52,352 nt of DNA, from positions 1 through 52,352 of the forward strand of contig JAGVJK010000014.1 in the NCBI GenBank assembly GCA_020051155.1. The letters are read 5' to 3'. Shown here piece after piece: positions 18,705-28,300 of this stretch. The translations under genes and the position numbers were made by a program. Position 1 is the stretch's first letter. The number at the start of each line of letters is the position of its first letter. Source of the DNA: Gammaproteobacteria bacterium. GTDB lineage: Bacteria > Pseudomonadota > Gammaproteobacteria > UBA1113. A model generated the notes under the pieces. It worked only from the letters and a program-made list of their open reading frames with translations. It was not told the origin of the DNA and did not search any database.

Positions 18705-19031
18705 CTATAGATGCTCATCTAAAAACGCGGTTAGCTGTGATTTCGTTAAGCTACTCACTTTAATTGCTTCAACATCACCATTTTTAAATAGAATTAAGGT
18801 TGGGATGCTACGTACGCCGTATTTAGCGGGTGTTTCAGGATTGTCATCGACATTGATTTTAACAAAGGTGACACGATCACTGTAGTGTGAAGATACTTCT
18901 TCTAAAACGGGAGTTAATGCGCGACAAGGCCCACACCAGGAAGCCCAAAAGTCCACTAAAACCGGTTTATTAGCTTGTAACACATCTTGCTCGAAAGTTG
19001 CATCGCTGACTGCGACGAGATTTTCACTCAT
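18705..19031 (-). CDS. trxA: thioredoxin 1
   Basis: 108 residues, one thioredoxin fold. The active site FWASWCGPCRAL, the cis-Pro loop GVRSIPTLILFKNG and the buried Asp (LVDFWA) are all present. It reduces disulfides in cytoplasmic proteins using NADPH and thioredoxin reductase, which is not in this window. The ATG at 19031 (MSENLVAV) matches family starts; an ATG two codons upstream is possible. It lies between ppk and rho, the same order as in Pseudomonas. Confidence 0.96.
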   Translation of the reverse strand: MSENLVAVSDATFEQDVLQANKPVLVDFWASWCGPCRALTPVLEEVSSHYSDRVTFVKINVDDNPETPAKYGVRSIPTLILFKNGDVEAIKVSSLTKSQLTAFLDEHL

Positions 19032-19184
19032 TTGCATATAGCCCTATATTATTTTTAAAAACAAAGCCTTGGATTAAGCATACAAGGAACTTACTCTTGA
19101 TTTGAAACAAACGCTTATTGAGCAATAAGCTATCTATAAGGCGCCATGATACCTTGTTCTGAGAAAAAAAGAAAGTATTGTGCA

Positions 19185-21272
19185 TCACGATGGCTTTTCC
19201 ACATTTTCCGTCAAGTCTTCGAGTAAAATCTTTTGTGCGCAAAGGGGAGCAGAGGTTTGCGTTACCTTTTCGTAGGTTCCATCCGACAGCAGGTGCCACG
19301 CATCGCAATTATCTTCTAAATATAAATCCAAACATTCATATTTGACACGTTTTATCATTTTTTCAGTAGTAATGGGAAAGCAAACTTCAATACGATGATA
19401 GAGATTCCGCTCCATTAAGTCGGCACTGCTGGCGTATAGCACTTCTTTACCATTATTATGAAAATAGTAAATGCGAGAGTGTTCCAGAAATCGTCCCACA
19501 ACCGAGCGCACACGAATGTGATCAGAGACGCCGGGGATACCGGGGCGTAAGCAGCAGATGCCACGAATGATAAGGTCAATCTGCACACCTGCCATGGAGG
19601 CACGATACAATGCGCGAATGATTTTTTCGTCAGTTAAGCCATTAGCACGCATAATGATATGCGCGTGTTTGCCTTGTTTAGCAAACTCTATTTCTTTTTC
19701 AATCAATGCGATTAAGGTATCAAATAGAGCAAAGGGTGCTTGCAATAGCGTCGTTGTTTTTTGCGGTTTTCCCATGCCGGTTAATTGATGAAATAACAAT
19801 TGTACATCCATACAGATGTCGATATTTTTAGTGAGATAACCAATGTCTGTATATTGCTTCGCGGTATTCGAATGATAATTACCCGTGCCTAAATGCGCAT
19901 AACGCTGTAGCCCATCTTCCTCACGTCGCACAATCAACATCATTTTTGCATGGGTCTTGAAACCGACAATTCCATACACTACTAACACGCCAGCTTCCTG
20001 TAAGCGTGTGGCTAATTCTATGTTGGAAGCTTCTTCAAATCGTGCGCGCAATTCAACAACTGCAGTGACTTCTTTACCCGCGCGTGCGGCATCAACTAAT
20101 GCCTGTACCATCTCTGATTCAACACCAGTGCGATATAACGTTTGTTTGATAGCAATCACATGTTCATCTAACGTTGCTTGGCGAATCAAGTCAATGACAG
20201 GTTGAAAAGATTGATAAGGGTGATGCAATAAAATATCTTCAGAAGAAATCGCATTAAATAAATAACGCTTCTTTTTTAAAATTTTGGGTATGCCAGGCGT
20301 ATAAGCTGGGTAAAATAAATCGGGACGGTCGATTAAATTTAAAATACTCATGTATCGATTTAAATTGACGGGACCATCGACTCGATACATTTCATGTTCT
20401 TTTAGTTCGTGTTTTTCTAATAAATACTGTGCTAGTTCCATGGGGCATTGATCCGTGATCTCCAGGCGCACGGCAGTGCCATAACGTCGGTCTAATAATC
20501 GAATTTTTAAAGCAGACGCTAAATCATCGACGGACTCTTCATCAAAAAGTAAATCACTGTTACGGGTGATCCGGAATTGATAGCAACCTGTGACCTTCAT
20601 GCCAGGAAATAAATCTTGAACGTGTTGATAGATGACATCCGTTAAAAAAATAAACTGAGTCGGTTTCGCTAGCGTTGTGGGTAATAAAATTGCGCGAGGA
20701 ATAGAACGTGGTGCATGCACAATGGCTAAACCACTGGTGCGGCCAAAGCCATCTTTTCCTTCCAAGGTGACAATAAAGTTTAAACTTTTATTGATGAGCC
20801 TTGGGAAGGGGTGAGCAATATCGAGAGCGATGGGACTGACTACGGGTAAGACTTCATTTTCAAAGAAGTCTTTGATCCATTTTTTTTGTGGATGCGACCA
20901 TTGTGCTGAGTCGAGAAAATCAATGCCTTCTGCTCGCAACTCTGGGCCAAGAATATTGCGTAGCATGTGATAGATTTCACTGACAATTTCATGAGAGAAA
21001 CGGCTAATTTGCGCTAGCGTTTCTTCAGCAGAAATACCGGCATTGCTGGAATGAGTGTAAGGATGATTTAATGCTAAATGTTGTTTAACAGCAGCTACCC
21101 GCACTTCAAAAAATTCGTCTAAATTATGACTAGCAATGAATAAAAAACGTAAACGTTCTAATAATGGAACAGACGTGTCTTTTGCTTGACGCAAGACGCG
21201 TTGATTAAATGCGAGCAGACTCAATTCACGATTGATATAAAACTCAGGGTTGTGAAGATCGGGTTGTTCCAT
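19185..21272 (-). CDS. ppk1: polyphosphate kinase 1
   Basis: 695 residues, standard length. PPK1 makes long-chain polyphosphate from ATP, reversibly, at the membrane. The order N, H, C1, C2 domains is visible: FYINRELSLLAFNQRVLRQA (N); KTHAKMMLIVRREEDGLQRY with the HxK motif whose His is phosphorylated; HLGTGNYHSNTAKQYTDIGY; and SSADLMERNLYHRIEVCFP (second HxK-like region near the end). No ppx exopolyphosphatase gene accompanies it. The ribosome-binding site AAAGGA lies unusually far (about 15 bases) from the ATG. Promoter probably in the 133-base gap shared with divergent rsmJ. Confidence 0.97.
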   Translation of the reverse strand: MEQPDLHNPEFYINRELSLLAFNQRVLRQAKDTSVPLLERLRFLFIASHNLDEFFEVRVAAVKQHLALNHPYTHSSNAGISAEETLAQISRFSHEIVSEIYHMLRNILGPELRAEGIDFLDSAQWSHPQKKWIKDFFENEVLPVVSPIALDIAHPFPRLINKSLNFIVTLEGKDGFGRTSGLAIVHAPRSIPRAILLPTTLAKPTQFIFLTDVIYQHVQDLFPGMKVTGCYQFRITRNSDLLFDEESVDDLASALKIRLLDRRYGTAVRLEITDQCPMELAQYLLEKHELKEHEMYRVDGPVNLNRYMSILNLIDRPDLFYPAYTPGIPKILKKKRYLFNAISSEDILLHHPYQSFQPVIDLIRQATLDEHVIAIKQTLYRTGVESEMVQALVDAARAGKEVTAVVELRARFEEASNIELATRLQEAGVLVVYGIVGFKTHAKMMLIVRREEDGLQRYAHLGTGNYHSNTAKQYTDIGYLTKNIDICMDVQLLFHQLTGMGKPQKTTTLLQAPFALFDTLIALIEKEIEFAKQGKHAHIIMRANGLTDEKIIRALYRASMAGVQIDLIIRGICCLRPGIPGVSDHIRVRSVVGRFLEHSRIYYFHNNGKEVLYASSADLMERNLYHRIEVCFPITTEKMIKRVKYECLDLYLEDNCDAWHLLSDGTYEKVTQTSAPLCAQKILLEDLTENVEKPS

Positions 21273-21405
21273 GGCGTATCGTAATCATTCCTTTTGCAAA
21301 AACTCTTTATATTGTAGTATTGTTTGCCATAAAATGCAGGATAAAGAAAGAGATAGCAGAGGTTTTTCTGGAATGGATGGGTTTTAATCATACAAGAGTT
21401 AGGCT

Positions 21406-22152
21406 ATGACACAGGATCATCATGTTTTAAAAACGGTTGCATTGACGGCAATGGATGTGTCCGATGTCGCAGCTGAAGCAGCGCAGTATCAATTACCTAT
21501 GACAGAGATGGGATCAACCGCTTATGATTTTTTGTTGATTAAAACGGCACGAGGATGGGAACTGCAAGATACAAAGGCTTATTTAAAACCTTGGCGCGTC
21601 GATTTTATGACACCAGAATTACAACAACGTGCCAAAAGAGCTTCGATTAAAACCGAGCTTATTGCGAAGGCGGTGGGACTTAAACCTGGCAGTCAGTTGA
21701 AAGTTTTAGATGCTACGGCAGGTATTGGTCGTGATAGTTTTATTCTCGCTTGTTTAGGTTGTCAGGTGACGCTTTTAGAGCGATCACCAGTCTTAGCGAT
21801 TTTGTTACAAGATGCGCTGCGACAAATCAGTTATTTAAAATTATCGTTGCACTATGGTGATGCTAAGGGTTATTTAGAACATTGCGACGCGGCGATGTTT
21901 GATGTGATTTATTTAGATCCGATGTTTCCGGAGAAAACAAAAGCGGCGTTAGTAAAGAAAGACATGCAAATTTTGCAGGGGTTAGTAGGCGCTGATGAAG
22001 ATAGTGAAGAATTGTTCGAAGCAGCACGAAAGACTGGAGTTAAACGCATTGTCGTCAAGCGCCCGAAAACAGCACCACCTCTAGGCCCTCAAATGCCGAA
22101 CCATCAAGTGTTGAGCAAAGACTATCGATTTGATGTTTATCTTCAGAAGTAA
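21406..22152 (+). CDS. rsmJ: 16S rRNA (guanine-1516-N2)-methyltransferase RsmJ
   Basis: 248 residues (E. coli YhiQ 250). SAM-binding motif I VLDATAGIGRDSFILA and the acidic LLERSPVLAILLQDAL follow a weakly conserved N-terminus; the catalytic-type motif is IYLDPMFPEK, and the C-terminus holds VVKRPKTAPPL. These identify RsmJ, which methylates G1516 in the small-subunit rRNA. AGG four bases before the ATG. It is divergent from ppk and ends next to a repeat A copy that can serve as terminator. Confidence 0.94.
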   Translation: MTQDHHVLKTVALTAMDVSDVAAEAAQYQLPMTEMGSTAYDFLLIKTARGWELQDTKAYLKPWRVDFMTPELQQRAKRASIKTELIAKAVGLKPGSQLKVLDATAGIGRDSFILACLGCQVTLLERSPVLAILLQDALRQISYLKLSLHYGDAKGYLEHCDAAMFDVIYLDPMFPEKTKAALVKKDMQILQGLVGADEDSEELFEAARKTGVKRIVVKRPKTAPPLGPQMPNHQVLSKDYRFDVYLQK

Positions 22153-22154
22153 TA

Positions 22155-22263
22155 ACAATCTAAAAGTCATTGAAAAAATATTTAAGAAGTGCCTTCTCCC
22201 TCAAGGGGAGAAGGCACTTCTTAAAACATTTTCACTAGGAATTCAACATCTATAAATTTTTGT
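22155..22263. repeat. repeat family A, copy 3 (centre deleted), terminator-like
   Basis: Only the arms remain: AGAAGTGCCTTCTCC and GGAGAAGGCACTTCT face each other across a 7-base loop, a 15-bp perfect stem, followed by the family outer end ATAAATTTTTGTCC. About 35 bases after rsmJ, it probably ends that transcript on the plus strand. Confidence 0.8.
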
Positions 22264-22328
22264 CCCCTACTATGAGTTTTTTGTAAAAATGATCCCCATT
22301 ACCTCAGGTTTTCTTAATAATTGCGCGC

Positions 22329-22334
22329 TATACT
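22329..22334 (+). promoter_or_regulatory. candidate -10 element TATACT
   Basis: TATACT preceded by GCGCGC and followed by CGGGGGC, about 40 bases before the ATG at 22374. No clear -35. Extended CTATACT form resembles RpoS-type -10 boxes. Confidence 0.35.
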
Positions 22335-22373
22335 CGGGGGCATAGGTTATATTATTTTAAAAAGGTTAACCCA

Positions 22374-23594
22374 ATGGCTAAGAAGCGATTTTCTATAAGA
22401 GACTACTTATTTCATGGTAGCAATATATTTTCTCAAGCGGTGAATCTTGGGATTTTCTCCACGATGATTTTCTATTTGACTCAGCCTGCTTTGTTACCCC
22501 ATTTTTTAGTGATTGCTCCTTATTTTAAAGGTGCCGCGTTGGCCATAGCGAGTATTGGGTGGGTCTTTTCCGCCTATGAATATTATTATGAAGCAAACCG
22601 GCGCTATATCACATCGCGGCGTATGGACTTTCTATTTAAAACATTGTTAGTCGTCGCGACCAGCGCGGGGTTGATTACCGCTTTTTCCCTTGCTGCTGTT
22701 TCCCCGATCATCACCATGGCAACAGCCGCGCTTTCTATTGTTTATGTCTGGACACAAGCACTATACCATAGCTGTCAGTACGTCGTGAGTAATGACCCAG
22801 CGGAAAAGAAAGAACATCGCAATCTAGCAATTGCTTTTAGCACCGCTTTTATTTTAGGGGTTGGATTACTGGGTTTAGTTGTGGTTTCTCACGTCGCCCA
22901 TGTGTGGGCGATTGTTTCCGCAGTGGGTGCTAGCTTAGTGGCGGGCGCAGCAAAATTAACGAGCGCCATTAAAAAGTTTCAAAAAGATAAAGAGGCAGCC
23001 TTGATTGAAGAGAATGCCGCATTAAAGAAAGAGTTAGCACAAACCAAAGAACAGTTGGCAGCCGTAAAAAAAGATACAAAAACCTCCGGCGTGAACTTGT
23101 CCAATACGCAGGAATCAAAATCAACTAAAAGCGCAGGCATTGATAAACCTCGCCTCGAAGAAGAACAAAGCTCTTTGGTATACCAATTCCCAGAGATTAA
23201 AACTCGAGAGGAACTATTACAAGGATTAGATCTAGGCATTCATAAAGCAGAGCAACAGTTCCAATCCTTCGGTCATGTCAGCACGTATCATTTACAAGAA
23301 GCGGCGCTCAAAGTATTAAAGCACATGGTAGAGACCGCAGAGCGAGGCCATGTCGAGTTTTTAGATAAAGAATATCGTTGGAATAATCTGCAAGAGATGA
23401 AGCAAGCAGTCACGAGTTTGTACGAAGTAGCAGCTAAAAATCATTTGTTTGAGTCGAAGCAGGGTAACCATCGTCGCAATAGCGTGCAATTTTTATTTGA
23501 TCAAGTGATCTATGGCAAGATTGATCTGTCACCAGCACCAGCAGAGAAAGATGAGAAGAGACCCTCTCATCCATCGCCCCATGAGCATCCGTAG
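22374..23594 (+). CDS. multi-spanning membrane protein with cytoplasmic coiled coil, unknown function
   Basis: 406 residues, not recognised. The first half has about six hydrophobic segments (between residues 17 and 195); then a strong heptad coiled coil (EAALIEENAALKKELAQTKE onward, about 206-235), a Ser/Lys/Thr-rich linker and a helical C-terminal domain (about 270-385), closing with a Pro/His-rich tail (SHPSPHEHP). There is no signal peptide beyond the membrane segments. AAAGG lies seven bases before the ATG. A membrane platform plus coiled coil is seen in some host-targeted effectors, but ordinary inner-membrane function is as likely. It stands alone between two repeats. Confidence 0.75.
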   Translation: MAKKRFSIRDYLFHGSNIFSQAVNLGIFSTMIFYLTQPALLPHFLVIAPYFKGAALAIASIGWVFSAYEYYYEANRRYITSRRMDFLFKTLLVVATSAGLITAFSLAAVSPIITMATAALSIVYVWTQALYHSCQYVVSNDPAEKKEHRNLAIAFSTAFILGVGLLGLVVVSHVAHVWAIVSAVGASLVAGAAKLTSAIKKFQKDKEAALIEENAALKKELAQTKEQLAAVKKDTKTSGVNLSNTQESKSTKSAGIDKPRLEEEQSSLVYQFPEIKTREELLQGLDLGIHKAEQQFQSFGHVSTYHLQEAALKVLKHMVETAERGHVEFLDKEYRWNNLQEMKQAVTSLYEVAAKNHLFESKQGNHRRNSVQFLFDQVIYGKIDLSPAPAEKDEKRPSHPSPHEHP

Positions 23595-23596
23595 AA

Positions 23597-23870
23597 TATA
23601 CCCATTCCACTTCAAGATGCGAAGCAGTTTGAAGTACTCTTTCTGCTCCGATGCCGAAAAGTCGCATCTTCATTGGCGAGCGGTATATACCCAATCCACT
23701 TCAAAATGCGAAGCATCTTGAAGTGCTCTTTTGGGATGGGGGATTCACAAGGGGGAGTAGAACTCCCCCTTGTGTGCAAGCCCGGGTTTCCCGGGCGCAG
23801 CATCTAATAATAAGGATATACCGCCTGCTCCGATGCCGAAAAGTCGCATCTTCATTGGCGAGCGGTATAT
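23597..23870. repeat. repeat family B, copy 1 (compound)
   Basis: Starts TATACCCATTCCACTTCAAG and ends TTGGCGAGCGGTATA. It contains two GCATCTTCATTGGCGAGCGG units, an internal inverted repeat CAAGGGGGAGT / ACTCCCCCTTG near 23748, and a CCCGGG palindrome at about 23782. Its last base touches the stop codon of proC. It fills the whole gap between the membrane protein gene and proC. Confidence 0.85.
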
Positions 23871-24712
23871 TATTCCGACGGATTACTCTCAAGTTGATAC
23901 TGCGCACCTAACTCTTTCGAACGCTCTTTTGCTTTATTTAAAGCAGCAACAAAGATGCCGCTGATGTCTTTTTCCATCAGTACTTTCATGGCTGCTTCCG
24001 TCGTGCCACCAACAGAGGTCACTTGTTTACGCAAAGTTTCTGGCTCGGCATTGCTTTCTAAAGCTAAGCGCGCAGCACCCAGTGCGGTCTGAATACTAAA
24101 AAGACGAGCAGTTTTCGCTGGCAGTCCTAAATGAATCGCTTCCTTTTGCAAAATTTCCATCAAGTAAAAATAATACGCGGGGCCGCTGCCGGAGATTGCA
24201 GTGATGACATCTAATAAATGTTCATGCAGCACCCATTCCGTAACACCTACAGAGCGCAAAATAGATTCTGCTTGGTCACGCATCTTTTGTAACACCCTGG
24301 CCGGCGCGTATAACCCAGTGATCCCACAACCCAAGAGCGCGGGCATATTGGGCATGCAACGTACGATATCGGCATTACGTGAAAGACAACGTTCTAAGGT
24401 TTCGGTGGTGATGCCTGCTGCGATAGAAATGACTAAAGGATTTTTATTTTGCACCACAGATTTTATTTCGCGACAAATGGAAATAATCGCCGGCGGTTTT
24501 GCTGCGAGAATAATCACATCCGCTTTATCGGCAGCGTCAACATTACTAGCAGCAATGTTAATGCTATATTTTGCAGCAAGATCTGCTAATTTATCTTTGT
24601 TAATATTGCTAGCCCACAAATTTTTTGCAGGATAGTGATCTGCAATTAAACCGCCAATCATGCTGGTTGCCATCGTTCCAGCGCCCAAAAATGCAATGGT
24701 TTTGTTACTCAT
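23870..24712 (-). CDS. proC: pyrroline-5-carboxylate reductase
   Basis: 280 residues. ProC performs the last step of proline synthesis, reducing pyrroline-5-carboxylate with NAD(P)H. Seen: N-terminal Rossmann IAFLGAGTMATSMIGGL, the AAKPP segment, and the C-terminal signature VTAISGSGPAYYFYLMEIL plus QVTSVGGTTEAAMKVL. The ATG at 24712 follows GAGGA seven bases upstream and overlaps the yggS stop (ATGAGTAA), so translation is coupled. The stop codon directly borders a repeat. Confidence 0.95.
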   Translation of the reverse strand: MSNKTIAFLGAGTMATSMIGGLIADHYPAKNLWASNINKDKLADLAAKYSINIAASNVDAADKADVIILAAKPPAIISICREIKSVVQNKNPLVISIAAGITTETLERCLSRNADIVRCMPNMPALLGCGITGLYAPARVLQKMRDQAESILRSVGVTEWVLHEHLLDVITAISGSGPAYYFYLMEILQKEAIHLGLPAKTARLFSIQTALGAARLALESNAEPETLRKQVTSVGGTTEAAMKVLMEKDISGIFVAALNKAKERSKELGAQYQLESNPSE

Positions 24713-25385
24713 GCGTCCGTCCTCGTTGTCCAAAAATACCGGTGCCAATTCTTACCATGGTTGATCCTGCGGCCACCGCAAGTAAATAATCGTGGGTCAT
24801 ACCAAGTGAAAGAGTATCAATGTCGTAGCTGTCTTGCAATGATTGATAAAGCTGAAACATCGATTGAAAGGTGTGACGCAATGCTTGTTCTGATTGATGC
24901 GCATCAGGAATAGCCATTAGGCCACGTAATTTTAAATGAGGTAATGCTGTAATAACACGTGCTAACTCTGCAACGTGAGCGGGAGCGATACCTGATTTCG
25001 TCGGCTCATCATTGATGTTTACTTGAATCAAAACATTCAGTGGTGGTAATTGTGCGGGTCGATGCTCATGAAGTTTCTCGGCAATTTTAGCGCGATCCAC
25101 CGTTTGCACCCAAGAAAAATGGCGGGCAATGTCTTTTGTTTTATTCGATTGCACGGGGCCAATAAAATGCCATTGTAAGTTGTCAGGCAGCGCTTTTATT
25201 TTTGGTAACGCCTCTTGTAAATAATTTTCACCAAAGGTTAACTGACCAGCAGCGATGGCTTGTTGTATGCAATCGATAGATTGCATTTTTGAAACTGCCA
25301 CCAGCGTAATCGGCTGTGCAGAGATCGTCGATAATCTTGCTTTGATCTCAGCGAGATTTTGTTGAATGTTATTGAGGGATTTCAT
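24705..25385 (-). CDS. yggS: pyridoxal phosphate homeostasis protein YggS/PLPBP
   Basis: About 226 residues, one PLP-binding barrel of the alanine-racemase fold. Seen: ITLVAVSKMQ with the PLP-binding Lys, FGENYLQEA, WHFIGPVQSNK, VQVNINDEPTKSG (usual family signature, residues near 115) and LSLGMTHDYLLAVAAGSTMVRIGTGIFG. It balances PLP and amino acid pools. Adjacent proC is its usual partner. The start lies inside the 3-prime end of acrB (overlap up to 26 bases); ATG at 25394, 25391 or 25385 are all possible. Confidence 0.92.
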   Translation of the reverse strand: MKSLNNIQQNLAEIKARLSTISAQPITLVAVSKMQSIDCIQQAIAAGQLTFGENYLQEALPKIKALPDNLQWHFIGPVQSNKTKDIARHFSWVQTVDRAKIAEKLHEHRPAQLPPLNVLIQVNINDEPTKSGIAPAHVAELARVITALPHLKLRGLMAIPDAHQSEQALRHTFQSMFQLYQSLQDSYDIDTLSLGMTHDYLLAVAAGSTMVRIGTGIFGQRGRTHE

Positions 25386-28300
25386 CGGCATCATGATTAG
25401 CTAAATTTTTTCTCATTTCTCTGCGTTCTCTCATTTTTTCAATGATCACATAAAATGTTGGGACAATGATTAAGGTTAAAAAGGTTGCGCATAGCATTCC
25501 GCCCACGACCGTGGTTCCAATGGAGTGACGGCTCGAAGCACCAGCACCACTGGCGGTCATTAAAGGAATAACACCGAAAATGAAAGCAAACGCAGTCATG
25601 AGAATCGGCCGTAAACGAAGTTTTGCAGCATCTAACGCAGCTTGCACAATGGGCTCACCAGCTTCGCGTTTTTGTTTAGCAAACTCTACGATTAAAATGG
25701 CATTTTTGGCGGCCAAGCCGATTAACATCACAAGACCGATTTGCGCATAAACGTCTAATTGTAAACCGCGAATTAATAATGCGGTAGCTGCGCCCAATAA
25801 CGCGAGAGGTACAGAGAGTAAAACAATAAAGGGCATAGACCAGCTTTCATAAAGCGCCGATAAGAATAAAAACACAAACACCAAAGACAGTAAGAAGATG
25901 AAGGGTGCCAAATTCCCGGTTTGTTTTTGCTGTAACGCCACACCCGTCCATTCATAACCAATACCGGAGGGAAATAGTTGTTTCGCTAATTTTTCCATGG
26001 TTTTTAGGGCTTGTCCTGAACTATAGCCTGGCGCTGCGCTACCATTGACCGTCGTGGAGTCATATAAATTATAGTGGGTGATGTTATAAGGCCCGGTGAT
26101 ATTTTTTATGGTAGTTAAGGCACTGAGCGGCACCATTTTTCCTTGGTCATTTCGAACATACAGTCGTTGAATATCCGCAACCTTACTACGTTTGTCTCCC
26201 ATCGCTTGTACCAGCACTTGATAGGTTTTGCCATATTTGTTGAAGTTATCAATATAAAGAGAACCCAAGTAAACTTGCAAAGTTTGGAAAATATCGTTGA
26301 TATTAATACCAAGGGTTTTTGCTTTTTCTCGATCTAAATCAACCCATAGCTGAGGTGTTTCAGTTGAAAAGGTGGTAAAGACTCTGGAAAGCTGCGGTTG
26401 TTTATTCGCTTCCTGTATAAACTGTGTGGTGACTTTCGCTAAGGTCTCAATGCCAAGGCTATCCAAGTCTTGAATTTGAAATTGAAAACCGCCGGTGCTG
26501 CCTAAGCCGGGGATTGGAGAAGGGTTCAGTACCGCTATATGCACATTATTTAAGGCATTCAAACGTTCTTGCGCTAGCTTCATAATTTGATTGACATTGA
26601 GCGCTTTGCTTTTTCGATCATCCCAAGGCTTTAAAACCACAAAGGCAACCGCGTAGTTGGGTTGTGTGATGGAATCAATTAAGTTATATCCATTAATGAA
26701 CACAATGTCTTGTACACCATCGAGCTTTTCCAAAATCTTTTGTGCCTGCATGGAAACGGTTTGTGTTCGCTGTAAGCTGGTGGCAGGTTGTCCGGCAAAA
26801 CTAACGATGAAGTAACCTTGATCTTCATCAGGAATAAAACCGGTGGGTAAAATTTTAAAGAGAGCATAAGTGAGAATACAAAGTCCAATGAAGCCAAGTA
26901 CGACATATTTCCAAGAGGTTAATAATCGATTGAGTCCATGACGGTAGACTTCGCTGGCACGTTCAAATCCATCATTAAAATAGATAAAAAACTTAAAGGA
27001 AGGTTGGTGATGACCTTTTAAAATTAAAGCGCACAGTGATGGGCTCAACGTCAGTGAGTTAATGCCAGAAAGCCCCACCGAAAACGCAATGGTGAGAGCA
27101 AATTGATTATACAATTGTCCAGTCAATCCTGGCATAAAGGCAACGGGGACGAACACAGCCATTAACACCAGAGTAGTTGCGACGATAGGACCTTTTACTT
27201 CATCCATGGCTGCTAGGGTTGCTGCTTTAATACTTTTCCCGCTTTCTTCGACTTGGCGATAAACGTTTTCTACTACCACAATGGCATCATCCACCACTAA
27301 ACCGATGGCTAACACCATGCCTAATAAACTGAGAGTATTAATAGAAAAGCCAAAGGCTTTTAATAAGCCAAAAGTTCCAATAAGTGAGACGGGAATAGCG
27401 ATACAAGGAATTAAGGTGGCTCGCCAATTCTGTAAAAAAATATAAACTACTAAGAAAACTAGAAACAGTGCTTCGAAAAATGTTTTAACCACATCGATGA
27501 GAGAAGCTTTTACAAAGTTCGTGGTGTCATACGCAATATTATATGCAATATCTTTCGGGAAGCGTTTTGCAAGATCAGCCATGGCAGCATGAATACTGTT
27601 AGAAATTTGAATAGCATTGGCATTGGGTAATTGATAAATACCTAAGCTTGCAGTGTCTTTGCCATTATAAAGAGAGGAAATACTGTAAGTGTTACCGCCT
27701 AACTCAACGGAGCCTAAATCTTTAATACGAACCAAAGCACCATCAGAATTTCTGCGAACAATGATGTCTTCAAAATCTTTTACAGAGGTTAAACGACCTT
27801 TGGTATTCACTTGATAAGTAAAATCTTGGTCTGAAGGTGCAGGTGGCGAGCCGATGATCCCAGCAGCAACTTGAGCATTTTGTTCATTAATCGCATTTAA
27901 AACGTCATTGGTGGTTAAGCTTAAATTGGCTAATTTATCTGGGTCCAACCAAACACGAATTGCATACTGCATTAAGCCATAGTTGGTCACGGTTCCTACG
28001 CCTGGGATTCGTTGTAGGACATTAGTGATATGAATATCCGCGTAGTTTCCTAAAAATTTTTCATCATAGGTGCCGTTGGGCGAAAATAAGTTAACGATCA
28101 ATACCATGTTGGTGGATACTTTATTCACGACTACGCCATTGCGCAAGACGGTGTCTGGTAACAGCGGTTTTGCAACATCGGCATTGTTTTGTGTATCGAC
28201 AGCGGCGATATCTAAATCATAGCCAACATTAAAGGTGACAGTGATGCTCGAGTTACCATTGTTGTTGCTAACGGAAGACATGTAAATCATGCCTTCCACG

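Noticed and set aside
19024..19308. Minus-strand frame between ppk and trxA
   Set aside because: It overlaps the ppk end in another frame and has no ribosome-binding site or family pattern.
23512..23964. Several 60-90 codon frames in the 23.5-24.0 kb region
   Set aside because: All lie in repeat B or are shadows of its neighbours; the same frames appear in both orientations.
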